Position numbers and translations under genes: made by a program
Notes under the pieces: generated by a model
What the model saw: the letters and a program-made list of their open reading frames with translations, nothing else
Databases searched by the model: none
Told to the model about the DNA's origin: nothing
NCBI GenBank assembly: GCA_003952965.2
Contig: CM025855.1
Location: forward strand, 1,020,840 to 1,084,839
Length of the DNA: 64,000 bases
Direction: 5' to 3'
Origin: Morella rubra
Taxonomy: Eukaryota > Streptophyta > Magnoliopsida > Fagales > Myricaceae
Part shown: one piece after another, positions 35,259-46,463 of the stretch
Numbering within the stretch: position 1 is the first letter of the stretch
Layout of the letters: each line of letters begins with the position of its first letter

Positions 35259-35631
35259 AGAGAGGGAGAGAGAGAGATTGGTCTTCTCGACGGAGAAATA
35301 ATCGGAGGTTGCCGAAGATCCTGGATCTTTTCGATTTATCGCGATATTTAGGTAGTTTAGGGATTTTTTTGGTAGTTTGCCTATTTTTATTTCCGTCTTC
35401 TTCCTCCTTATCCTCTCTTTTCTCGTCGTCTTCGATTTTCGAATTTCTTTCCTACTTTTTCATTTGTTTCTTGGCGATATCTCGCGGGCCACTTGTGGAT
35501 AGGACTTTTAGGTGTTGGACACGTAGGTAAGGATTCAGGAGGGCAATTAAAGCGGTGCTACGACATCGTTTACATACTCAGTCGTGGAAAGAAAAAAGAA
35601 ACGGCGTTTGGCACTGGAAGCTACTCTTTTG

Positions 35632-35703
35632 TATCAGAGCCAGGTTTCGATCCTGGGACCTGTGGGTTATGGGCCCACCACGCTTCCGCTGCGCCACTCT
35701 GAT
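35632..35703 (-). tRNA. Initiator tRNA-Met (CAT)
   Basis: The 72-nt cloverleaf reads on the minus strand. Acceptor stem ATCAGAG pairs with CTCTGAT. The anticodon stem GTGGG/CCCAC encloses CCCATAA (anticodon CAT). The T-loop is ATCGAAA rather than TTCGAAT, which is diagnostic of eukaryotic initiator tRNA, as is the A1-T72 pair. No intron and no encoded CCA. A CAACAA sequence lies just upstream, as is usual for plant tRNA genes. A T-run ends about 30-40 bp downstream and may serve as Pol III terminator. Confidence 0.97.
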
Positions 35704-35709
35704 TTGTTG

Positions 35710-37430
35710 ATGAAGTTGTACTTCTGTTTTTATTTAAAGATAAAAATTTTGAAACTTGGGCCTATAAGTCGGTGTCTAAGTGCAGGCCCATTGTTTTGCA
35801 AGCAAATGAAGTGGCTTGACCCAGTAATAAATGATTTGTTTTGAGGAAACAACAAAGATTGTCGCTTGTTTGTTTGTTAAGAAGAAATTAATCCCGAATT
35901 GTGAAATAGGACAATTTAGATCTTAGAAAATAAAAAAAAAGCTTCACCATTTCCCTCTCCTAGTTCCTCCCCAAATTGGATCCAAGACCTCTCCTTTATT
36001 AAAACCCCAAAAAGAAGAATATACTGCCACTTGATGATCGAGAGGCCCATAGTTTTGTATAAATTTCCCAGCCAAACAACAATAATTAGCTGGCCTAACT
36101 TGGTATTAATTGTCAATTTTGTGTGCACGTCAGTACTGTTGGGAGATCATCGCTTTCTCCATTGCCCTCTTGCAATGCATCACTATTTTGCATGTTAATT
36201 ACATTACATATCACTATTCTCCAGTCAATGAACATGACTTCTTTAAGCGAGTCCATTGAGAAAATTAAGCAAAACACGTCTGATCAATAGATAAGTAAGG
36301 GAATTGCAACTGGAAACAATCAATCCCACGTCTCCCCAACATCTGTGCTTTCAGTTCCGTTCAAATTTGGTCTTAGCATCGTGTTGATCAAGAAAAGAAA
36401 ACTTCGTTGACTGCAATAATATTATTGAGCCCAATAAGAATGTCGTTTTGCATGCGGATGAAAATATAAATAATTCAGCATTTGGACGTCATATGGAGAT
36501 CGCTACACTTCCACAACCCTTTTTTATATTAATTAATGACTTGTTGTTTAAATTATGGGCCTCTGGATATGGTTGTGATCATATAGGTTACGTGCATGAT
36601 AAAACTTTATGCAAAGTATATTATATATGCATATCAACATGACAACATCACGCATATAGTTTGTCGAATTGTATTGGGTCAGTTTCTCTAAGTACTGAAT
36701 ATATATTCTCAAAATTTAAAGCATCTAAATATGCAAACGTCGTGGGAGAGTAAGATCGAGCAAATTGAATCTAAAAATGTGAACTTTTTTGAATAACGAT
36801 CGATTAGGTGAGAAAATAATGAACAAGATATTGCTGCATGCATGTTGCCTCGTTTTAATTTGCTCAAAACGCTTTTAATAGTGGAAGGATGGATCGTAAT
36901 GGCATGAATATGTATGAGTTTTTTTTTAAAAAAAGCTAGATAACAAAAAAAAAAAAAAACTAGAGAATAAAAATTACGTACAAGTACTACGGTGTTGGTA
37001 ATGGGAGAATAATGGGGCATATTATATATCCCAAGTTTTACTTGGAAAACCTTAATTTGTTCCCGATACATGGAATGTCAACGTACTTGCTAATTTTATT
37101 AGGCAATTACTTATCTAAACATTTCTCATGAAGCTAATAGTTTTTGAAGCTCCATGGTACATGGGCCAAGATAAGTACTCAAAATGAATGTGCCAACAAG
37201 ATTGGCAGATTGCTATAATTATTTCGTATTTGGGGACACAAAAAAATTTATTCGTCTAAAAAAAAAAAATCAAAGAGTTGTTGGCAGTGAACCATGCTCC
37301 TCGACTCGCTAATTGCTGAGAACCTTGTCAAAACTCTTTGGCATGTTGTATTTAAATTTAGATATTAAAATTCTCTACAATTTTCTACCTGAGTTGCATG
37401 TGCAATTTAGAGAGAGACATATATGACAAT
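35710..37430. other. AT-rich intergenic region
   Basis: No supported gene or element. It has scattered homopolymers (for example 36918-36958). Confidence 0.55.
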
Positions 37431-37432
37431 CA

Positions 37433-38675
37433 TTAAAATATGAGTTAAATACATTTTGCACCCCTTGTATTTGAAGGCGATGACACATTGCATACCAATG
37501 TTTTATTTTTTAGACATTAAGCCCATTATGTTATCTCCTTTAACAATTTATACCTCGAGGTGAAATTTGGCGTCAAATTAGATGGTAATCATTTACACGT
37601 GACCTTAGTCTTTGTCAGATTACCGTATTGCTCTTAAAGCTCAAACAAGTCACGATTAAATGAGCTTCAAAACTTCATACTCCCTTTTTTTCTCTCTCCT
37701 TTTTCTCCACCGCCTCTGTTCCCACCTAACTCTTTAATCGCGATCTCAGGGGAAGGGAGACCAAGCTTCAGCTCCTTCTCCTTTCCCTTCCTCCTCTTTC
37801 CCCTTTTCTTATTTTCTTCTCCTTCTCCTTTCCTCATTCCGTTATCTCATTTTCTCTGTATAGTTTTCTCCTTTTGTGGGTTTTTCGTTTTGAGAGAAAA
37901 AGACCAGATCTACCACCTTTAGTGGGCGACCACCGTGCACGCGCCCTCCCTTCATCTTTCTAGTTCTCCGATCTGCCTTCTCCTTTTTGTTCGGTAGCTT
38001 GGCCTCACACAAGTGCTCTTCACCTACCGTTTAGGGAGGCATGCCTCCCCTATTGTGGCCCCTTTTTGGGTTTTTCTTCTGGCTTTTGCTCTAAGCCCTT
38101 GTGTGCTCCTAATCTTCAATCACCGGATGTCGGTATGGTGCCCTGCTCAACTGCTCTCTTTCCTACAACGATTTCGCCTTTGGTCTGTGATTGTTGCAAA
38201 TGAATTTAGTTAAGTACTTGGAGTTCTTTAGTTAACTGCCTTCAGGGTGGCCCTGTCTTGGCTCTCGTCTCCAACCATGGCCAAGAGTTGTTTTTATTTT
38301 ATTTTATTTTCTGTTTGCAGTGGTTGTTTGGGGCCGTTTGTAGGGTTCCCCACCCTCTGATGTACTGTCTTTTGGTTTGAATGCTATGTTTGCTTGCTTA
38401 GAAAGGAAAAAAAAAACTTCAAAACCCAATAAAACAAAAAATCATGACTTGTTTGAGATTCAAGGGCAATACGGTAATCTTACATGGCTGAGGTCACGTG
38501 AGAGACACGTGTAAACAATTACCATCTAATTTGACTCCAAATTTCATTTCGTGGTGCAAATCATTAGCGGAGATAATATAATGGGCTCAAATGTCTCAAA
38601 AATAAAATATTGGAGTGCAATGTGTCAACACCCTCAAATATAAGGGGTGCAAAATGTATTTAATCCTTAAAATAT
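37433..38675. mobile_element. Non-autonomous Mutator-like element with 9-bp target duplication
   Basis: The element 37442-38666 is flanked by TTAAAATAT (37433-37441 and 38667-38675). Its ends are long inverted repeats of roughly 200 bp (left GAGTTAAATACATTTTGCAC, right complement GGATTAAATACATTTTGCAC). The interior (about 37680-38410) is unrelated to the termini. It is CT-rich, then GC-richer with a 66-codon frame at 38013-38213, and finishes with GTACTGTC... and an A-run like a retroposon tail. No transposase is present. The interior may be captured sequence (Pack-MULE-like), but I do not recognise its source. Confidence 0.82.
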
Positions 38676-41320
38676 TATACATATTTATCTCTATCCAAAT
38701 TGTACTATTCGAGTAGAGAAATGTAAACGATCTTGATCTTAGATTTAGTGGATTATAATTTGAATCACATTTCAGTATCTACTAAGTGCTGCATTAGAAG
38801 TGCACTGGCCGAAATAATAGGAGGGCCAATGATAATAAAGGCATAAAGGATTTTGAAACCTTCTGCACTAGCTTTTAGAATTAATTAGTAGCATGGTTTT
38901 AGGTACGATGTTGTGCAGAACTCAAACTGGCCATGTTCCATGCCACATATCACTAATTTATGCAAGGAATTTATTTATTTAAGATTCAATTATTGACAAA
39001 TTAATTACGTACAATTAATTAAATTTAAGTTGATTTTTCAATCATTGGCTAAATACAATATCAAAAAACATCCCTCGGCCTCCCTCCATGAATTGGCATG
39101 TTTTCTCTTCGGACAAATGTAGTACTTCTTCATCCCTCTGCTTTTATGGATTAACTTCGCTCTCTCTCATGGACGGAAGAGACGAAGAAGTATTATTCTC
39201 TGCAAGATAACAGTCCCAGAAAGTAGTTTTTTGTTGAACGACAAGTTAAACCCAGTCATAGGTAACGCAAGGTCGTCGCGACAAATATCGGACGGTTACG
39301 ATTGGCATTCACCAGTGTTACCCAAATATCCGAAGGCCCTCTTTGCTTGCCCTTGTCAAATAAAACACGGTAGGGTAGCGTGTAATTACGTCTCAAGTGG
39401 CATTAGGTTTCAGGCACCGTCACGTCACCTGAATGTCCATCGCCAGTCGCTATTGGTTTGCTGAGGACCGATTATTGTTTTTTTTGTTTTTCTTCTCACC
39501 GATTATTGTTTTTTTAACTTTCGGTGGCTGTCAAATTCCGATAGAGAGAGAGAGAGAGAGAAAGTCAACGGTTTACTTTTAAGAGCGTGGGTTTAACGCT
39601 CTTAAAGTCCTGTAGTAAAGTCTCAAATCTTCTGTTAAGCGTGGTTGATAAACGGCCAAGAAATTTTGAACAAAAACAGTAGGTTAACCACTTGATTATT
39701 AATGTCTAAAAATAAATTTGGATCATGCAATATTTTGCTTGTTTTGCGTGGTTGGAAAGAGATGGACCCTATTTGATAATATCCATATTAAACTTTGGAT
39801 AATATAATATTTATATTAAATTTCGAACAGCATAAATTTTACGAGATTTAATATTTGCTCATCTTTTCACATGATTTAGACTAAAAATTATAAAAGATTC
39901 TCATTCATCTCCCAAATCTTCCATCCGACCACCACCCTCTCCTATTAGTCAGCCTGCGAGAGGAAGAACCCACTAGCACCCTTCAAATTCGAGGAATTCT
40001 GGACCCGGAAGTGAAGTACCATGGTTATGGCAGCAGAAGCTTGGAATGTCCCGATTATGGTTTCCCTTATTTCGTTTATGATTTTTCTAGTCTTCTTCCA
40101 CGCGCTTTTATGGCATGTGGATTTATCACTACCTATCCAAACTATATAATATATTCATTCAATACAAATAGTTACCAAACTCTCAGTCTATAAAACTCAA
40201 TTTCTTAAATTATATAGCATAATTTTCCACGATCAGATAAAGTTAGAACTTTAGGTCCAGTCCCACAACAAAAGAATAACGTTAATAAACAAAGCAAGTT
40301 TTCTTGTAAGAAGTGATGACAAGAAGAATAAGAACCTTCAACAGCAAAATTCTCGAGCTAACAACTGCGTTGGCTAGCTTCCTAATCTTTCTTTATTATC
40401 CTCTCCTCTCTCTCTCTCTCTTTGCCAGTTTGTCTCCTCCACATGCAGTCTCCTGGTCGTGCGCTACAAAGAAAATAATATCAATGGCGTAATTAATACT
40501 TCGGCTTGATTGGTAACTATTGTGTTCTTAATTTCCTTGCATGTGCTGCTGCTTTATAAACAAGCAAATACCAGCTCATCCACCATCATTGCCATCATCA
40601 TTTGCAAGGTCCCAGTGTGGAGTAATTCTCTTTGCTAACTGTTTCTGAAAGCCCAAGCTGCGTGTAGCTAACTCGATTTTCATTGCTTCGGACTTAATAC
40701 ATGGGCAGAATTTTGAGACAGCTGAGCCTGTGAACATTTGGTTCATGAGAGATGCTGCTCGTGCATCTCTAGCAAGCTTGCTCTGACCTTGAGCCAGCAG
40801 GTAATTTTCTGTTTTTCTTTTTCTCCCCTGTTTACTTTCAACTCTGTTCTGGCATTTCTGTTTGAATCCTCGTTCGGTTCATTAGGAAACGAAGGGAAAA
40901 CAGGAGAAAATTTTGTGTCTTTACTGTGTAGAGCATCTTTTCTCGGGTTCTACTAAATGAAACTTCTGAAATGTGAAGTTTAGATTTCTTTCTGTTGTTT
41001 TCGTTTCAGCATTATGTGGGAAAAACCAAACTTTCTTTGTGAAGGGTAGATAGCCAAAGTCAATAGAAGACTTCATGGAGCTCAATTTTTCCATCTAAGA
41101 TCGCTTATTTTGACAAAATATAGAGAACGGAAATCCATAGACGTCAATTTTCTAGAGCAAAATTTCCAAGAAATTTCTATGCTGACTAAATAATTGGCAA
41201 ATTCTGTGTCTTTTTTATTCTAATATCTATTTTTCTCAAACTCATGTAGATGTGAGCAAGTGTTGCGGACAGTTTCATTTTACCAGCAAATTCGCTTGGA
41301 CACTTTTCTGACTCAGAAAA
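38676..41320. other. Upstream region of the receptor-kinase gene
   Basis: No gene before 41321. GA/CT microsatellites lie at 39541-39561 and 40405-40422. A plausible 5' UTR exon ends at about 40800 (CAGCAG then GTAATT), with an acceptor near 41250. The rest is AT-rich spacer. Confidence 0.5.
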
Positions 41321-43540
41321 ATGAGCAGGAAATTGGCCCTCTTGTTCCTTTTCTTGGCAATTTTCTCGTCTGGAACAATTTTCTCGCTCGTTGCTACCGA
41401 CCCAGTTGAGGATAAACAAGCATTGCTTGATTTCCTGCAGAATATGCCCCACTCTCCCTACATCAATTGGAATGAGAACGCTTCTGTATGCGCAAACTGG
41501 ACAGGAGTGTACTGTAACGTTGATCATTCCAGAGTCATAGCGCTCCGTCTGCCAGCAGCTGGCTTATATGGTCCAATCCCACCAAACACTCTCAGTCGCC
41601 TATCGGCAATGCAGATTCTGTCCCTAAGGTTAAATACTATTTTTGGTCCTTTCCCTTCTGATTTCTCCAAGCTGTTAAACTTGACCACTATTTATCTTCA
41701 ATTCAACCAGTTCTCCGGCCCATTGCCTTCAGATTTCTCAGTTTGGAAGAATCTTACAACCATTGATTTCTCAAACAATAGCTTTAATGGGAGTATCCCT
41801 TCTTCAATTTCAAATTTGACTCACCTCACCTCATTGAATCTTGCAAACAACTTGCTTTCCGGTGCAATTCCCGATCTCAACATTCCTAGTTTGCAACAGT
41901 TAAGCTTAGCCAACAATAGTCTTAATGGAAGTGTGCCGGAATCCCTTCAGAGATTTCCAAGCTCTGCATTTTCTGGTAACAATCTTACAACGGAAAATGC
42001 TTCTCCTCCTGCTTTTCCAGTTCAACCACCTTCTGCTCAAACGTCAGACAAAGGCACAAAACTTAGCGAATCAGCAATCTTGGGAATAGCAATTGGTGGT
42101 ATTGTTCTGGTGTTTGTGTTAATTGCTATTTTTATGATGTTTTGCTCCGAATATGGAATTGGAAAAGAGGTTGATCAGAAGAATCAAAAGAAGAAAGAAG
42201 TCGTTTTAAAGAAAGGGGTTTCTCACTCTCGGGAACAAGATAAGGATGAGAAGCTTGTCTTTTTTGAGGGGAATAATCTGGCGTTTGATTTGGAGGACTT
42301 ATTGAGATCATCTGCTGAGGTGCTAGGCAAGGGAGCATTTGGGACAACTTATAAGGCCGCTCTGGATGATGGAAATACTGTGGTGGTGAAGAGGCTTAGA
42401 GAAGTGAGTGTAGGGCAACGCGAGTTTGAGCAGCAGATGGAGGTGGTTGGGAGCATTAGGCATGAAAATGTAGTTGCACTAAGGGCATATTACTATTCAA
42501 AGGATGAGAAGCTGGCAGTGTATGATTTCTATAATCGAGGGAGCGTGTCTGCAATGTTGCATGGTATGTTCTTCTTCTTCTTTTTAGTTTCCTCCCATTA
42601 CCCTGAATCTGATGTCTAGCACTGCTGAAAATTTGTTGACTTGTGCTAGTTATGGGGAATGAAAAATTCTAATCAAGTGTGAAGAATTGGTGCCATAGGT
42701 TACTTCTCTGTGGACTGGTTCTGCCTGTCACCCTAAAGCCAGGACTTATATTGGAAGAAATTAGGAAGAGGGACATAATAGGTCCTGTAGCTGCCAATGC
42801 TTTGGCACACTGAACATTTGCTAAATTGCACACAATTTTGTTCTACGGAAAATCGGTTGTTTGCCAATGCTCATGTGTGTTAACTACTCTTTCTATACCC
42901 AGATTATTCCCGGTTGCAGGATGTTAATGAATCTCCAATGCTGCAGGGAAACGAGGAGAGCAGGGCCGGACTCCATTAGACTGGGAGACTCGGCTAGGTA
43001 TTGCAGTCGGTGCAGCAAGAGGCATTGCCTATGTCCACACACAAAATGGGAACAAGCTTGTCCATGGAAATGTGAAAGCCTCTAACACTTTCCTCAATCC
43101 CCGAGGATATGGTTGCGTGTCTGATGTTGGTTTAGCCTCATTGATGAGCTCAATATCCCCACAATGAGGGCTGCGGGATATCATCCCCAGAAATAACAGA
43201 CACCAAAGAAAGCATCTCAGGCATCCCTAAGCTTTGGGGTGTATTGCTTGAGCTTCTGACTGGAATCACCCGTGCATAACAAGGCGGTAATGAGGTTGTT
43301 CATTTAGTCAGGTGGGTGAATTCTGTGGTCAGGGAGGAGTGGACAGCAGAAGTGTTTGATGTTGAACTTTTGAGGTATCCTAACATAGAGAGGAAATGGT
43401 AGAGATTTTACAAATAAGGGTTGACCTTAGTGCCTAGCATCCAGGGGAACAAGTGCCAAAATGAAGGACGTGGTGAAATTTGGTGGAAGGGAGAGCAATC
43501 ACAAGGCCGTCTACCTCTACCGCCATACGCTATAGGCTTG
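41321..43540 (+). pseudogene. LRR receptor kinase (At4g23740-type), kinase C-lobe broken
   Basis: Exon 1 (41321-42563) encodes a signal peptide (1-25), the LRR cap (W-N-E-N-A-S-V-C-A-N-W), about five LRRs, a Pro/Ser spacer, a transmembrane helix (about 250-272) and the kinase N-lobe (G-K-G-A-F-G-T, V-V-K-R-L). The intron is 42564-42946 (GT-AG, phase 1). Exon 2 continues from 42947 with H-G-N-V-K-A-S-N in place of HRD, and S-D-V-G-L-A for the DFG region, both normal for this atypical-kinase family. At 43165 a TGA follows P-Q, caused by a small frameshift. Downstream (43170-43540) kinase fragments recur in shifting frames ([16 protein letters not shown]). It might still produce a truncated membrane protein. 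Confidence 0.85.
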
Positions 43541-44080
43541 ACATCGGGATCCTCCCGTGTATGCAGCCCATCCATGGCACACCCTTGAGTCTTTTGGTCC
43601 TGTTTTATCATTCTTTCTTTTTCCCATTCCAATTCAATTGAGATATTGTACTGTGCAAATCCTTTCGATAAATTAAAGGTTGTTTGTGTATCTTAAATTA
43701 CTTATCTTCAAGATTGTCGTATTAAGCTACTTTCATCAACTAAGCATTAGTTTGCTACCCTTGGCATTTGAATCTTGAGGACTTCCCAATTTGTTATTTG
43801 GTATTTATCTCGTCATTGCTGATGATAAAAACAAATTGTCACTCTCGTCCCTTCCTGTCTGTTATAGAGTAGGTGGGTACTAACACTAGCTTTAATAATT
43901 TACCAATTCCTAAACTCCTATACATTGACTCAAACAGAGAATCAAGGACTCAAGTGACGGATAAGGAAAAGAGTAGTTGCGCTGACTGGAAAGGGGAGAC
44001 AGACAAATATACATCATCGCAAACTTTTCCCGACGTCGCAAGAATCTGTACAAATGCGCAATTGATCAATTGCAATAAAA
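43541..44080. other. Spacer after the receptor kinase; start of degenerate TH1 duplication
   Basis: No gene. From about 43870 the sequence resembles 45850-46070 with many small indels. Confidence 0.5.
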
Positions 44081-44715
44081 AGCAATTTCTCTCGTAGAAG
44101 AATTACACAACATTTGAATTCAGAAGCAAAAAACATACACTCTCGATGAGACTCTACTTGATGCTGAGCACAACCTCGACATGCCATGGCCAAATGACCT
44201 TCACATGCCATGTCCAAAGGACCTTCACATGCCATGGTTCAAAGAATTTTCATCTTTACAATAGTGCCGATACAGTGCAGAGTCTACAAACATGAGATGG
44301 CAACAAAATGAACTGCAACTCATCTTCTTGCAATTTTTGTTTTAACACCCCCTGAAATAGACACGAATGAAACAGCTTCAGATATACTCACAAAACCAGC
44401 TATAACATAAAACAAATGTGTAAACAAGATCTATACAAGCTAAGAAGTCTGGCAGACGAAATTGTTCTTATAGATAGTTCCCAGACCTTCAACTTCCTCA
44501 AATACTACTTCCTTGATCAATTCAGCAGTGCGTGATACTCAAAGCTGCCAGAAGTACGAATAACATGCACCCAGTAAGATCAATTTTCTGAATAGGCTTT
44601 TATTGCAACTCTCACAGGAAAATTTATTGATTACACATAAAGGATTTAATAGCAAAGCTTTTGGTTTCTTTCTTCTTAGTATGCTACAAGCTTCAGTAGT
44701 AGGATCTTGGTGAGA
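44081..44715. repeat. Direct repeat of the TH1 gene 3' end, copy 1 (copy 2 at 46075-46710)
   Basis: About 630 bases are nearly identical in both copies, for example TTTCTCTCGTAGAAGAATTACACAAC at the left end. It covers the last exon and 3' flank of the TH1 gene. Differences are mostly single-base deletions. Confidence 0.92.
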
Positions 44716-45504
44716 ACAATTTGAAGTCTTACAAAAAGGTTATAAATAAAAGTTCGAACACTATTAAAAAGACCCATAAATTGCACAAAGTAGAACTTTT
44801 AACACTATACTTTTTTTATTTGAAGCTCTCAGACACGATTTATTTTCCATAAACCAACCCATGTAGAAAGAAAGCTACAATCAAATTAGATATTGCGAAA
44901 AAAATAAAAGTTTGCCAAAATGCTTGTATTAACAAGCGAGAATATCTGAAGACCTTAGTATTGTGAAAATATTAGAACATGAACGCTACCTTTCGCATAA
45001 GATGTAATTTATATCGATAATACCCCTACATAATCGAGCCTATTACATAACAACGAACTAGTCAAGTTCCAAAAACACGTCGATATATAATTTTTTCCAA
45101 TTGTGTCTTCTTGGCTATGTCTCTCTTAACTTATTCTCGACTTGAGAAGCGACTCAAGAAGTCCTAACTTAAGCTCAACATAACAAAAAGTCACATAAAT
45201 AGCCCACTCTTAGGTAGCTTCAACTAAGACAGTTACTATTTAACCGAGTACTAGCCAGTTGAGTAGAGTCATACTCTGGATGAGGAAGATTGATTGCGAA
45301 GGAAGACTTAATCCCACTTAAGGCTCCCACTCAAACAACATATTTGTACTCACAGGAAAAGCAACTCCTCCGTCTTAAAGTGCATTCAGTTCTCCGGATC
45401 AAGAATATAAATGGCAAAGTCAGTAATTAATAGGATACGCCTTTTCATCTTTCCTGAACCAGTGAACTTCAAAACTTTATCAGCAAACAGAACTTGCTTG
45501 TCAC
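44462..45504 (-). pseudogene. Degenerate partial copy of the TH1 gene (exons 2-3)
   Basis: The exon-3 copy (about 44535-44462) has lost single bases (AGCAGTGCG versus AGCAGCTGCG, TTCCCAG versus TTCCACAG), which destroys the frame. The exon-2 copy (45504-45183) is readable near its acceptor (45380-45504, almost identical to 47160-47281). It is then scattered with small insertions and deletions down to 45183. Exon 1 is not copied. It makes no protein. Confidence 0.85.
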
Positions 45505-46463
45505 CTGTATAAATCAAAAACGAAAATGTAAGAAAATTTATAAATGTAACTAAGAAGCACCAAAATTATTTATAATGTAACTCATGAACCCTAGTCTCCT
45601 ATATCACAAGATGTACACCAGATTCATCAACTATAGTATAGGCACCACTTAAAAGACATAAATACAATATTAACAGTAGAAAAATGTTTTTCATCTCGTA
45701 AAGGTTCAATATAAACTAAAAAAAAACGCTTAGTTTATTCCGTTAGTCTTTATATCTTGGGTACCAAGGAAAGCTCTCACATACCTGTTGTTGCTTGGAA
45801 ACATAAAGACATAATAAAAGAACACTAAGGAATGCTTTGGAGGTGGCTAATTGGTAAGTGCACGTAAGAACTCTACTATATAAAACCCATATACATTGTA
45901 CTAAACAGAGATATCAAGGAGCTCAGGTGACTGAAAGGGAAAAGAAGTATGTTGCGCTGACTGGAAGGGAAAAGACAAATAACATACATCGCAAACATTT
46001 TCCCAGTCGCAAAATTCTGTACAATGCGCAATTGAAACATCCACATAAAACTGGTTCCAAGTTCAAAATATCAAAGCAATTTCTCTCGTAGAAGAATTAC
46101 ACAACATTTGAATTCAGAAGCAAAAAACATACACTCTCGATGAGACTCTACTTGATGCTGAGCACAACCTCGACATGCCATGGCCAAATGACCTTCACAT
46201 GCCATGTCCAAAGGACCTTCACATGCCATGGTTCAAAGAATCTTTCATCTTTACAATAGTGCCGATACAGTGCAGAGTCTACAAACATGAGATGGCAACA
46301 AAATGAACTGCAACTCATCTTCTTGCAATTTTTGTTTTAACACCCCCTGAAATAGACACGAATGAAACAGCTTCAGATATACTCACAAAACCAGCTATAA
46401 CATAAAACCAAATGTGTAAACAAGATCTATACAAGCTAAGAAGTCTGGCAGACGAAATTGTTC

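Noticed and set aside
35219-35530. 103-codon plus-strand ORF
   Set aside because: It overlaps the leader region of the minus-strand hAT-like gene, is Ser/Phe/Leu-rich from CT repeats, and has no domain.
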